Below are positions 42,609-50,814 of a DNA stretch of 64,000 nucleotides, piece by piece. Location: assembly GCF_007830255.1 (NCBI RefSeq), contig NZ_VLKG01000009.1:41712-105711 (forward strand). Direction: 5' to 3'. The notes under the pieces were generated by a model. The model ran no database searches. It saw nothing but the letters and a program-made list of their open reading frames with translations, and was not told where the DNA came from. The position numbers were made by a program, and so were the translations under genes. Source of the DNA: Azomonas agilis (GTDB taxonomy: Bacteria; Pseudomonadota; Gammaproteobacteria; Pseudomonadales; Pseudomonadaceae). The number at the start of each line of letters is the position of its first letter. The first letter of the stretch is position 1.

Positions 42609-42872
42609 TTACTCCTCAAAGCCCATATCTTTATCGAGCTTATTCATACGCCAAGCGTAAAAGAAGATCAGCACAATAAAGGTGAGGATTGATCCTTGTT
42701 GGGCAAACCAAAATCCCAAATCAGCACCGCCTATATACACGCTCATAAAGAGTGGACGTAGTAAGATGCCAAAGCCAAAGGATACGAGGGTCCAAACAAT
42801 CAAACTTCCGATGATTAGCCGAAGATTGGCTGACCAGTATGCAGCAGCATTACCCGAATGGCTGTCTGTCAT
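42609..42872 (-). CDS. DUF4212 small subunit of sodium:solute symporter
   Basis: An 87-residue protein with two membrane segments: about residues 16-40 (LRLIIGSLIVWTLVSFGFGI) and 52-73 (FWFAQQGSILTFIVLIFFYA). AAYWSANLRLIIGSL and YAWRMNKLDKDMGFEE are the conserved DUF4212 ends. It precedes the large subunit by 5 bp on the same strand. Such small subunits are found only with this symporter subfamily. Confidence 0.85.
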   Translation of the reverse strand: MTDSHSGNAAAYWSANLRLIIGSLIVWTLVSFGFGILLRPLFMSVYIGGADLGFWFAQQGSILTFIVLIFFYAWRMNKLDKDMGFEE

Positions 42873-43176
42873 AACATTGTCTCCATATTTTTGTTGTTAG
42901 ACTTTTAGAAACATTAAGATATGTTTTTTCGAGCTTAAATTAGTGTAGGTGCTTCTTAAATTATTTTGGGTAATTAGTGCTCCTAATACAAAGCTTAAGT
43001 AGAAGATGAGGTGATTTAGTCTGGCAAAATTAATAGATACATCAGCAGCCCCACTTTAGTCTGAAGAGGCTGAGTTATAGGCTGATAACTCCAACTGACA
43101 ATTAGTTCTGGAGGCTCTAGCATAGGGTAAGTTAAGTTTTATACCCTTGGTTCTCACTCAGACATGCAGAAATTAT
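42873..43176. other. Intergenic region between the symporter operon and mazG
   Basis: A 304-bp region that holds the promoters of the divergent symporter and mazG units. It is AT-rich from 42895 to 43030. I see no gene, no clear operator and no strong hairpin in it. Confidence 0.4.
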
Positions 43177-43989
43177 ATGTATCAAATTGACGATTTACTG
43201 TACCTCATGGCTCGTTTACGCGATCCACAGCAGGGTTGTCCGTGGGACTTAAAACAAACCTATGCCAGCCTTGTACCCTACACCCTAGAAGAAGCCTATG
43301 AAGTTGCTGATGCCATTGAGCAGGCTGATTTCGAGCATTTACCCGGAGAGCTGGGAGATCTGCTCTTTCAGGTAGTGTATTACAGCCAATTGGCTCAAGA
43401 AGAAAGACGCTTTGCCTTTACGGATGTGGTGCATGGCATTACCCAAAAACTCATTCGTCGGCACCCGCATATATTCCCACAAGGAGCACTCTATGCTGCT
43501 ATTGAGCGCCAACATGTAGACGAATCCCAAATTCATCCGCGCTGGGAAGAAATCAAAGCCCAAGAGCGTGCTGAAAAGGCTAAAGAGCCAGAGCAATTAT
43601 CGCTGCTGGCAGATATTCCCCGAGCATTACCAGCCCTTAGTCGAGCGACTAAATTGCAAAGGCGCGCCGCGCAGGCGGGTTTTGATTGGGCGACACCGGA
43701 GCCTGTTTTTGAAAAGGTGCGTGAAGAATTGGCCGAAGTGCATGAAGCACAATCAGATCCTGTGGCTGTTGCAGAAGAGTTAGGGGATCTACTGTTTAGC
43801 GTGGTTAATCTCTGCCGTCATTTACAGATAGACCCAGAGGCTGCGTTGCGGGCTGCAAATACTAAATTTGAGCGCCGTTTTCGTTATCTGGAGTCCCAAG
43901 TAGGGCAATCGAGTCGAGCTTTTAACCAACATACACTGGCCGAGTTAGACCAGTTTTGGAATCAAGCTAAAGAATACGAAAAGTCCTAA
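43177..43989 (+). CDS. mazG: Nucleoside triphosphate pyrophosphohydrolase MazG
   Basis: A 270-residue tandem MazG protein. The first domain shows LMARLRDPQQGCPWDLKQTY, EEAYEVADAIEQADFEHLPG and ELGDLLFQVVYYSQ (the ExxE...ExxD metal site). The second repeats it as REELAEVHEAQSDPVAVAEE and LGDLLFSVVNLCRH. MazG hydrolyses NTPs and dNTPs and can lower (p)ppGpp effects. In Pseudomonas it follows relA directly; here they are 12 kb apart. The ATG at 43177 has a poor ribosome site. Confidence 0.92.
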   Translation: MYQIDDLLYLMARLRDPQQGCPWDLKQTYASLVPYTLEEAYEVADAIEQADFEHLPGELGDLLFQVVYYSQLAQEERRFAFTDVVHGITQKLIRRHPHIFPQGALYAAIERQHVDESQIHPRWEEIKAQERAEKAKEPEQLSLLADIPRALPALSRATKLQRRAAQAGFDWATPEPVFEKVREELAEVHEAQSDPVAVAEELGDLLFSVVNLCRHLQIDPEAALRAANTKFERRFRYLESQVGQSSRAFNQHTLAELDQFWNQAKEYEKS

Positions 43990-44069
43990 ATGGGCGGTAA
44001 AAAGCTTGACTTGTTGCGTTTGAGTTGCAGACTGACACACTATTGTTTACTGAATACAAAGGGTTAATC

Positions 44070-44609
44070 ATGGGTCTTTCCCTGCGTGACCAGCTGCTCA
44101 ATGCTGGACTGGTCAATGAAAAACAAGCTAAACAGGCCGGCAAGCAAAAGCAGAAGCAAGAGCGTCTGGAACGTAAAGGGCAAGTAGAAAAAGACGACAG
44201 CGTGCGCCAAGCAGCTTTACAAGCCCAAACGGAAAAAGTGGAGCGTGATCGCGAGCTGAATCGACAGCAGCAAGAGAAGCTGGATCAAAAGGCTCGAACA
44301 GCACAGATTAAACAACTGATCGAAAGCAGTCGTTTACCTAAATTAGACACGGATGATTACTACAATTTTGTGGACGGGAAAAAGGTCAAGCGGATTGCTG
44401 TTAATGCCATGCTGCGAGACAAGCTTTCGCGGGGATCCCTAGCTATTGTGCGACACGGTGGTGCTTACGAAATCATTCCACGAGATGCCGCCTTGAAAAT
44501 TCAGGAGCGAGATGCTCAGCGTATCATCTTGCTCAGCACACAAACTGAAGAGCCAGAAGCAGATGATCCTTACGCCGCATACAAGGTTCCTGATGACCTG
44601 ATGTGGTAA
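44070..44609 (+). CDS. DUF2058 family protein (YaiL-like)
   Basis: A 179-residue protein starting MGLSLRDQLLNAGLVNEKQA, the fixed DUF2058 N-terminus. A charged helical section rich in Lys, Gln and Glu follows (about residues 15-90, probably coiled coil). A conserved C-terminal domain comes next (YYNFVDGKKVKRIAVNAMLR, GSLAIVRHGGAYEIIPRDAA). The nucleoprotein/polynucleotide-associated label given to this family is not well tested. ATG 44070 is preceded by AAAGGG. Confidence 0.88.
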   Translation: MGLSLRDQLLNAGLVNEKQAKQAGKQKQKQERLERKGQVEKDDSVRQAALQAQTEKVERDRELNRQQQEKLDQKARTAQIKQLIESSRLPKLDTDDYYNFVDGKKVKRIAVNAMLRDKLSRGSLAIVRHGGAYEIIPRDAALKIQERDAQRIILLSTQTEEPEADDPYAAYKVPDDLMW

Positions 44610-44642
44610 GCCTTACCGTTGATCAGAAATGATTTGAGTAAA

Positions 44643-44720
44643 TGCCAATCAATCTTGGCAATTTATAGAAAGCCGTCTAGCCTGACTAAAGCGCCCTCAA
44701 AATTTTTGAGGGGTACGGCT
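44643..44720 (+). repeat. Cluster of hairpins between DUF2058 and a small gene
   Basis: TGCCAA/TTGGCA at 44643-44660 is followed by a nested pair: AGCCGT at 44671-44676 with ACGGCT at 44715-44720, enclosing CCCTCAA/TTGAGGG at 44694-44712. The first could terminate DUF2058. The second forms a branched leader 30 bp before the 75-residue gene. No known riboswitch was recognised. Confidence 0.4.
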
Positions 44721-44749
44721 TATAACAAGACCGAGAGAGGTAAGAGCAT

Positions 44750-44977
44750 ATGGCCACTTGGATCATTGCGTATAACCAAAACGGCAACACCTCCATGATC
44801 AAAATCAAATCCGAGCATCGTCCTGATTTGGATGAAGCCATTGATCTGGTGACGCAAAAAGCAGAACGGGAATATGAAGAGCTGGATTTTGATCCCGATC
44901 CTAATGAAGAGCAAACCCCAGCGCTGTTGTTGGTTGAGCGCTTCGGTATCACAGTAACAGGCATTGCCCGCTGTTGA
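44750..44977 (+). CDS. Small hypothetical protein
   Basis: A 75-residue acidic protein, not recognised. It has WIIAYNQNGNTSMIKIKSEH at the start, a middle rich in Asp and Glu (EREYEELDFDPDPNEEQ) and ends in GITVTGIARC. No membrane segment or signal peptide is seen. GAGAGG lies about eight nt before the ATG. A structured leader precedes it, so it is probably a real and regulated gene. Its reverse-strand shadow frames are less plausible. Confidence 0.6.
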   Translation: MATWIIAYNQNGNTSMIKIKSEHRPDLDEAIDLVTQKAEREYEELDFDPDPNEEQTPALLLVERFGITVTGIARC

Positions 44978-45434
44978 TTAAGTTCTATCTTTAACACCTT
45001 CCTTTTATAACTTTCTATCCCTATTACCTACTAGCCCCTGCCATTTGCGGCAGGGCGCTTCTCGCCATCTTTCTTTAGGGCTGTGCTTCGATTAGTCGCA
45101 GTCTTAGTCTTTCTGATCTCATATGAGATTTATTGCTATTTGTGTATGATTTTTAGATGTGGATTTCTTGCTTTAAGTCACTTTTTTGTAAGGGCTTGCA
45201 AGGTATTCTTCAAAGGTAATGGCAAAAGCATATTTTTTGCCCTTGTCATCTACTGATCATTCTGTTGCGTTAAAAGGGGCTCTGCGTTTTCGCTGTGCTG
45301 AGTCGCTTGGTCTACCTAATTACTGCAAATTCAATAAGTTACTGACTTTATGTGTTTTTGTGGTTGGTTTGGATAGAGCAGTCCAACAGAAATTTCTGCC
45401 CACTAAAAGATTGAACTGCTGCTGGAGCATTAAA
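44978..45434 (+). other. Intergenic region before the LEA14-like gene
   Basis: A 457-bp stretch with no supported gene. A 7-bp hairpin CCCTGCC/GGCAGGG lies at 45036-45055 and could end the upstream transcript. From 45115 to 45215 the DNA is AT-rich and probably carries the promoter of the next gene. The frame of the next gene stays open back to 45219 but without a ribosome site. Confidence 0.45.
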
Positions 45435-45947
45435 ATGTTTGCTTTTACACGGAAACAGCGAACCCTGACCAAGTTGTTACTCCTTACAGGGCTACTGAGT
45501 TGCCTACCAGGCTGCTCCAGCTGGTTTGTAGACGAACATTTCCAAAATCCTCAAGTGCAGTTGACTCAAGTTGAAGTAGTGCGGGCACGAGCCTTAGAAC
45601 AAGAGTTTCTATTTCGCTATCGTATTGACAACCCCAACGATGCAAACCTAACCGTTCGGGGGTTGACCTACCGTGTCCATTTGGAAGATATCGAAATAAC
45701 TAATGGCGAGTCTGGCATTTGGGTTGAGGTGCCTGCTAATGGCCATGCTTATTATGAAGTTCCAGTGCATACCAACCTTTGGCGCAACATGAAGCAAGTT
45801 GTACGTCTGCTGCGCAAGGATAAACCTATCCGTTATCGTTTAGACGGTGAGTTGAAGTCCGGTCTCGTGTTTGGACGGCGGCTTCCTGTTGCTAATGACG
45901 GCGAGTTGAGGAATAACACTTCTTCTGCTCTGTCTATGTTGGACTGA
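45435..45947 (+). CDS. LEA14-like (WHy domain) lipoprotein
   Basis: A 170-residue protein. A lipoprotein signal peptide ends at LLSCLPGC (Cys 27 as lipid site). The rest resembles a late-embryogenesis-abundant type 2 / WHy domain: PQVQLTQVEVVRARALEQEF, LFRYRIDNPNDANLTVRGLT (the conserved NPN), YRVHLEDIEITNGESG. It probably sits at a membrane facing the periplasm; the role is unknown. ATG 45435 has GGAG seven nt upstream. Confidence 0.8.
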   Translation: MFAFTRKQRTLTKLLLLTGLLSCLPGCSSWFVDEHFQNPQVQLTQVEVVRARALEQEFLFRYRIDNPNDANLTVRGLTYRVHLEDIEITNGESGIWVEVPANGHAYYEVPVHTNLWRNMKQVVRLLRKDKPIRYRLDGELKSGLVFGRRLPVANDGELRNNTSSALSMLD

Positions 45948-46037
45948 TTGAAAACACATTAATGAGTATCTCCTGTTTTTTGCAGATTTTGGCTTAGCAT
46001 AGAAGACTAAGGCCCAAGGTTTGCAGTAGGAGTTACC

Positions 46038-48596
46038 ATGTTTGCCTCGCTTTCTAGTCTTTTGTTGAAGCGCTTTGCTGTACTGCTTGCCATTTTGACG
46101 GCTTTAGGGCTGCTAGGGTGCCAAGCCTATCTGGATGAGCGTTATCAAACCTCTTTGCCTCCAACCCAAGGCCAACAACCCTTGGTGGGACTCTTTGACG
46201 CAGTCAGTGTACGTCGTAACACCTTGGGCGTGCCATTCATCGAAGGTCGCAATTTCCACGATACGGTATTTGCTTTGGGTTACGTCCATGCCAGCGACCG
46301 TTTGAGTCAAATGCTGGGTATGCGGCGCGTTGCTCAAGGGCGTTTGGCTGAGCAGCTTGGAGCGGAGGTTTTGGCTTTAGATCGCTTTATGCGCGCCGTG
46401 AATCTGCGTCAAAGTGCTCAGCAGCTATACCGCAGTGCATCGCCGCAGATGAGAAATATGCTGGAGGTTTATGCGCGTGGAGTGAATGCATACATCTACC
46501 GCTATCGTGATCAGTACCCCCTAGATTTGGCTGGACAAAAGCCCGAATACTGGCAACCCGAAGACTCCGCTCTAGTGTTCTGTTTGATTCAGTTTGGTTT
46601 ATCGGTCAATGTACAAGAAGAGATCGCATCCTTAGTGATGGCTCAAAAAGTAGGGGCCGATAAGCTGCACTGGTTACTGCCTATTTATCCTGATGAAGAT
46701 TTACCCCTTGAGGAAGCTAATAAGCTTAAGGGTTTGAATCTAAAGGGTAAAATCCCAGAAATTGCAGGGCTTAATCAACTCAGTCAAGACTTGGAGCGCT
46801 GGCTCCCAATGGGAGTGGCCGCCTCTAATAATTGGGCTGTTGCTGGGGCTCGTACCCTGAGTGGTAAACCCCTATTGGCTAACGATCCCCATCTTCCCCT
46901 ATCTATGCCTTCGTATTGGACTTTAGTACAGGTTAAGGGGCCAGAGTTTGAAGCGGCTGGGCTGAGTATTGCCGGGATTCCAGCGGTGGTTGCGGGGTTT
47001 AATGGTCGTTTGGCTTGGGGCATGACTATGGTCATGGGGGATACCCAAGATATTTTTTTGGAGCAAATACGCAACGAGAAAGGCCGCGTACAGTATCTCG
47101 CTGAGGGGCAATGGGTGCCTGCCCGTGAACGTTCTGAAACCTACATCATTAAAGGACAGGCACCTATTCATGAAAAGGTGTATGAAACCCGTAACGGCCC
47201 CTTGCTAAATCTGGGGTTGGTTGAGCGTAAGCATTCCATGCAACCTGTAGCTATTCACAGCGGTTATGGGTTGGCTTTAAAAACACCTTCACTGGAGGGC
47301 GATCAGTCTTTAGAGGCTTTTTTCAAACTTTCTCAAGCTTCCTCGGTGCCTCAGGCTTTTGAGCAGGCTCGCGCTATACAGGCAGTTCCTTTAAATTTGG
47401 TATTTGCAGATCGCCAGAGTATTGCGTGGCAGGTAACGGGGCGCTATCCCAATCGCCGCTCAGGTTTAGGTTTGATTCCCTCACCGGGGTGGACTGCGGA
47501 TTATCAGTGGGAAGGCTTTGCTGAACCTATGTTGCATCCCTATGACCAAGATCCCGCCCAAGGTTGGTTGGGAACCGCCAATCATCGCACCGTATCGCGG
47601 GGCTATGGGTTACAGCTATCCAGCTCATGGCACTATCCCGAACGCTTTGAGCGTTTGAGCAATTTGGTGATGCAAGGCAAGCAGGATGTGCGCACTACGA
47701 CAGCGATGCAGTACGACCAAACTACAGGTTTTGCATCTAAGCTAAAAACCATGCTGCAAGGGCCGGGAATGGCGCAGCCTTTAGCGCAGGCGATACAAGC
47801 CTTGCCTATAGAACAAAGGAGAAAGGCTCAAGAAGCCTTAAAACACCTTTTAGCCTTTGATGGAGGTTTGGAAGCTAATTCCGCAGAGGCCGCGGTGTAC
47901 GGTGCTTTCTTGTTCGAATCTGCGCGGCAGATTTTTTTGGATGAGTTAGGCCCAGAAGACAGCAGCACCGCTTGGCAAGCCTTGGTGCAGACAGCCAATA
48001 ACTCCTATTCGGCACAGGCTGACCATTTACTGGGTAGGGATGAAAGTCCTTTTTGGGATGACATTCGCACCCCTCAATTGGAAACCAAGCCAGAAATCCT
48101 AGCCCGCAGTCTGGCGGCCAGTATTCAGTTATTGGAGTCTAAATTAGGTACAGATCGCACAGCATGGCAATGGGGGAAATTACACACCTATCATTGGCTT
48201 AGTAGTGCCAGCCAGATGGCTCCTAATATGGGGATGACTCAGCGTTTGGCCGTTGGAGCCGTATCTGATTATCTGAATCGCGGGCCCTATCCGGCGGGTG
48301 GGGATTTTGCCACTTTAAACGTAGCCGCTAACCGTTGGGGCAGTAACTTTGATGTGTGGTTGATTCCCTCAGCGCGCTTTATCGTGGACTTTGGGCGCGA
48401 TGAGCCCATGTTAGTAGTGAACAGCTCGGGGCAGTCAGGCAATCCTTCTAGCCCGCACTATGCCGATGGCATTGAAGCTTGGCTGAAAGGGCAGTACATG
48501 AGCTTGCCCTTTAAGGTGGAAAACCAAACCAAGGTGTATGGCAGCACACCCTTGAGGCTCGTACCTGAAAAAGCAGCCGCTAAATCGCGGGAGTGA
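46038..48596 (+). CDS. Penicillin acylase family (Ntn-hydrolase) protein
   Basis: An 852-residue member of the penicillin G acylase / acyl-homoserine-lactone acylase family. DAVSVRRNTLGVPFIEGRNF is the alpha-chain signature, and MGVAASNNWAVAGARTLSGK carries the catalytic serine (SNNWAV) that becomes the beta-chain N-terminus after autocleavage. GNPSSPHYADGIEAWLKGQY is the conserved C-terminus. The N-terminus ends in a possible lipobox LGLLGC (Cys 28). The substrate is not shown by sequence; candidates are acyl-homoserine lactones or other N-acyl compounds. The 3' end overlaps trmO by 17 bp. Confidence 0.85.
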   Translation: MFASLSSLLLKRFAVLLAILTALGLLGCQAYLDERYQTSLPPTQGQQPLVGLFDAVSVRRNTLGVPFIEGRNFHDTVFALGYVHASDRLSQMLGMRRVAQGRLAEQLGAEVLALDRFMRAVNLRQSAQQLYRSASPQMRNMLEVYARGVNAYIYRYRDQYPLDLAGQKPEYWQPEDSALVFCLIQFGLSVNVQEEIASLVMAQKVGADKLHWLLPIYPDEDLPLEEANKLKGLNLKGKIPEIAGLNQLSQDLERWLPMGVAASNNWAVAGARTLSGKPLLANDPHLPLSMPSYWTLVQVKGPEFEAAGLSIAGIPAVVAGFNGRLAWGMTMVMGDTQDIFLEQIRNEKGRVQYLAEGQWVPARERSETYIIKGQAPIHEKVYETRNGPLLNLGLVERKHSMQPVAIHSGYGLALKTPSLEGDQSLEAFFKLSQASSVPQAFEQARAIQAVPLNLVFADRQSIAWQVTGRYPNRRSGLGLIPSPGWTADYQWEGFAEPMLHPYDQDPAQGWLGTANHRTVSRGYGLQLSSSWHYPERFERLSNLVMQGKQDVRTTTAMQYDQTTGFASKLKTMLQGPGMAQPLAQAIQALPIEQRRKAQEALKHLLAFDGGLEANSAEAAVYGAFLFESARQIFLDELGPEDSSTAWQALVQTANNSYSAQADHLLGRDESPFWDDIRTPQLETKPEILARSLAASIQLLESKLGTDRTAWQWGKLHTYHWLSSASQMAPNMGMTQRLAVGAVSDYLNRGPYPAGGDFATLNVAANRWGSNFDVWLIPSARFIVDFGRDEPMLVVNSSGQSGNPSSPHYADGIEAWLKGQYMSLPFKVENQTKVYGSTPLRLVPEKAAAKSRE

Positions 48597-49275
48597 CGGC
48601 TAGAACTCGAATGCGTTCTGGTGTTGGGTAATGCCACTTGACCTCCACATCCCAAAACTGAGTGCCGTATTGGCGCTCAGGGCTGGGCAGGCTGTAGGCT
48701 GGGCGCGGATCTTGGGCGAGGCATTGTTCGATCAGCTCCACCAAGGGTTGGCTTAGGCGTTGGCCCTGTTGCTGGGCACAGACGAGAGCTTCGGGTTGCC
48801 AGTCCACCGAGATCAGTAAGGGTGGTGCATCGGCCATTTGGTTTTGAGCGTCCGGCAGGCTGTCGGCGTAGGGCACATAGGGCTTGATATCAAGGATTGG
48901 CGTGCCGTCCAAGAGATCAATCCCGGATACCCAGAGCTTGCCTGCTTCCACCCGATCCAGCTTGACTACCGATTGGCCGATGCCATTAGGACGGTGAGTG
49001 GAGCGGGTAGCAAATACGCCGGTAAACTGATTGCCGCCTAAACGCGGTGGACGTACCCGCAAGCGGGGTTGGGCTTCCAGTGTTTGGTGAAACAGAAACA
49101 GCAACCACACATGACTGACCTGCTCTAAGCCTTCGACCGCTTGGGGCTGATCGAAGGGCGGAACCAGCTCAACCAACCCTCGCGCTGCGGGTGCTAATCG
49201 CGATTGGCGAGGGATAGCGAACTTCTCCCGAAAACAGGAGCGCAGATAGCCGACCGGCGTAACGCTGTGCTGCAT
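48580..49275 (-). CDS. trmO: tRNA m6t6A37 methyltransferase TrmO (TsaA family)
   Basis: A 231-residue protein of the TsaA/TrmO family. TrmO methylates N6 of t6A37 in tRNA-Thr. PVGYLRSCFREKFAIPRQS, LEQVSHVWLLFLFHQ, TGVFATRSTHRPNGIGQSVV and DGTPILDIKPYVPYAD are the conserved blocks. The C-terminal TrmO-specific domain ends PTPERIRVLAV. It follows rimO on the same strand with a one-base overlap at 49275. tsaD, which makes its t6A substrate, is also in this window. Confidence 0.9.
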   Translation of the reverse strand: MQHSVTPVGYLRSCFREKFAIPRQSRLAPAARGLVELVPPFDQPQAVEGLEQVSHVWLLFLFHQTLEAQPRLRVRPPRLGGNQFTGVFATRSTHRPNGIGQSVVKLDRVEAGKLWVSGIDLLDGTPILDIKPYVPYADSLPDAQNQMADAPPLLISVDWQPEALVCAQQQGQRLSQPLVELIEQCLAQDPRPAYSLPSPERQYGTQFWDVEVKWHYPTPERIRVLAVTPAI

Positions 49276-50603
49276 TAAATACGTTCAGCCCATAGATCGT
49301 ATTCGGTGGCATCGGTGATCTGAGCTTTGATCAGGTCGCCGGGTTTGAGGTCGAAGTCCTCCAGATAGACGTTGCCGTCGATTTCAGGCGCATCGCCGGG
49401 CGAGCGGCCAATAGCCCCTTCTTCGTCGATTTCGTCAATTAACACCTCAATGGTCTGGCCGATGCGCTGTTGTAGGCGGGTTTGGCTGATGGCCTGTTGG
49501 TGGGCCATAAAGCGCTCCCAGCGTTCTTGTTTTACTTCTTCTGGTACCGCACCTTCTAACTCGTTGGCAGAGGCACCTGCCACAGCGGAATATTGGAAAC
49601 AACCCACCCGATCCAACTGAGCTTCGGTGAGCCAATCCAGCAGATACTGGAAATCCTCCTCCGTTTCGCCGGGGAAGCCGACGATAAAGGTAGAGCGAAT
49701 GGTCAGCTCAGGGCAGATTTCCCGCCACTGGCGGATGCGCTCCAGGGTTTTGTCCTTAAACGCCGGACGCTTCATGGCTTTGAGGATGTTTGGGCTGGCG
49801 TGCTGGAAGGGAATATCCAGATAGGGCAGTAGCTTGCCTTCAGCCATCAGCGGAATTACCTCGTCCACGTTAGGGTAGGGGTAGACGTAGTGCAAACGCA
49901 CCCAAACCCCGAGGCTGGACAGAGCTTCGCACAGCTCCTTCATCCGGGTTTTGACCGGGCGACCGTTCCAAAATTCGGTTTTGTAGCCCAAGTCCACGCC
50001 ATAGGCGCTGGTGTCTTGGGAGATGATTAGCAGCTCTTTTACTCCAGCGCGTACCAGCTTTTCCGCTTCCTCCAGCACTTCATTCACCGGACGGCTGACC
50101 AGTTTGCCGCGAATGCCGGGAATGATGCAGAAGCTGCAATGATGGTTACAGCCTTCAGAAATTTTTAGATAGGCGTAGTGGCGTGGCGTGAGTTTCACAC
50201 CTTGAGGCGGCACTAAATCCACAAAGGGATCGTGGTCTGCGGGAGGCGGAACTGCATCATGTACCGCCTGTACGACCTGTTCGTACTGCTGAGGGCCGCT
50301 GACCGCCAATACGCTAGGGTGTACATCGCGGATAGCGTCTTCCGATACGCCCATGCAGCCGGTGACGATTACGCGCCCGTTTTCGCGCAGGGCTTCGCCG
50401 ATGGCCTCTAAGGATTCGGCTTTGGCCGAGTCGATAAAGCCGCAGGTATTGACCACCACCACGTCTGCATCCTGATAGCTGGGCACGATCTGATAGCCCT
50501 CGGTGCGCAGTTGGGTGAGGATACGCTCGGAATCAACGGTGGCTTTGGGACAGCCCAAAGAGACAACGCCCACGCTGGGAGCTTTTCGTGATGGCTTGGA
50601 CAT
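49275..50603 (-). CDS. rimO: Ribosomal protein S12 methylthiotransferase RimO
   Basis: A 442-residue radical-SAM enzyme that methylthiolates Asp88 of S12. The UPF0004 domain shows [20 protein letters not shown] and [20 protein letters not shown], with Cys ligands of the second cluster. The radical SAM motif is [20 protein letters not shown] (CxxxCxxC). A TRAM domain closes the protein. The start at 50603 ([12 protein letters not shown]) begins the family sequence; the frame extends upstream without support. It is divergent from metE. Confidence 0.94.
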   Translation of the reverse strand: MSKPSRKAPSVGVVSLGCPKATVDSERILTQLRTEGYQIVPSYQDADVVVVNTCGFIDSAKAESLEAIGEALRENGRVIVTGCMGVSEDAIRDVHPSVLAVSGPQQYEQVVQAVHDAVPPPADHDPFVDLVPPQGVKLTPRHYAYLKISEGCNHHCSFCIIPGIRGKLVSRPVNEVLEEAEKLVRAGVKELLIISQDTSAYGVDLGYKTEFWNGRPVKTRMKELCEALSSLGVWVRLHYVYPYPNVDEVIPLMAEGKLLPYLDIPFQHASPNILKAMKRPAFKDKTLERIRQWREICPELTIRSTFIVGFPGETEEDFQYLLDWLTEAQLDRVGCFQYSAVAGASANELEGAVPEEVKQERWERFMAHQQAISQTRLQQRIGQTIEVLIDEIDEEGAIGRSPGDAPEIDGNVYLEDFDLKPGDLIKAQITDATEYDLWAERI

Positions 50604-50715
50604 GCTGGAAACCCGAGACAGAACGCAAAAGAAAGGGGCGGGAGTATACAGTGATCTGCGCTGGAACTCTCCTAGGGGCGATCTTGGCCGATGGGCGCAG
50701 TGCATGATGAATTTT

Positions 50716-50742
50716 TTGAGGGTTGATCTCAAAATACTTGAG
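50716..50742. promoter_or_regulatory. TTGAG/CTCAA/TTGAG repeat cluster before metE
   Basis: TTGAG at 50716-50720, CTCAA at 50728-50732 and TTGAG at 50738-50742 form two overlapping inverted pairs in the rimO-metE gap. They lie 73 bp before the metE start. They could be bound by a dimeric regulator such as a LysR protein (MetR in E. coli), but the match to the MetR consensus is poor. No cobalamin riboswitch was seen. Confidence 0.3.
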
Positions 50743-50814
50743 TTTGTTTCATGCCAATAAAAGGTCAGAAAATCTGCTCCTCTGAATTTAACTGATGTCA
50801 TGGGGAGCAGCGAT

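Noticed and set aside
45219..45434. Upstream extension of the LEA14-like gene to 45219.
   Set aside because: The lipoprotein signal peptide begins at 45435 with a ribosome site; an extension would bury it.
50604..50814. A cobalamin riboswitch before metE.
   Set aside because: No B12-box-like sequence or multi-stem layout was seen; the gap is short and partly taken by the rimO start region.
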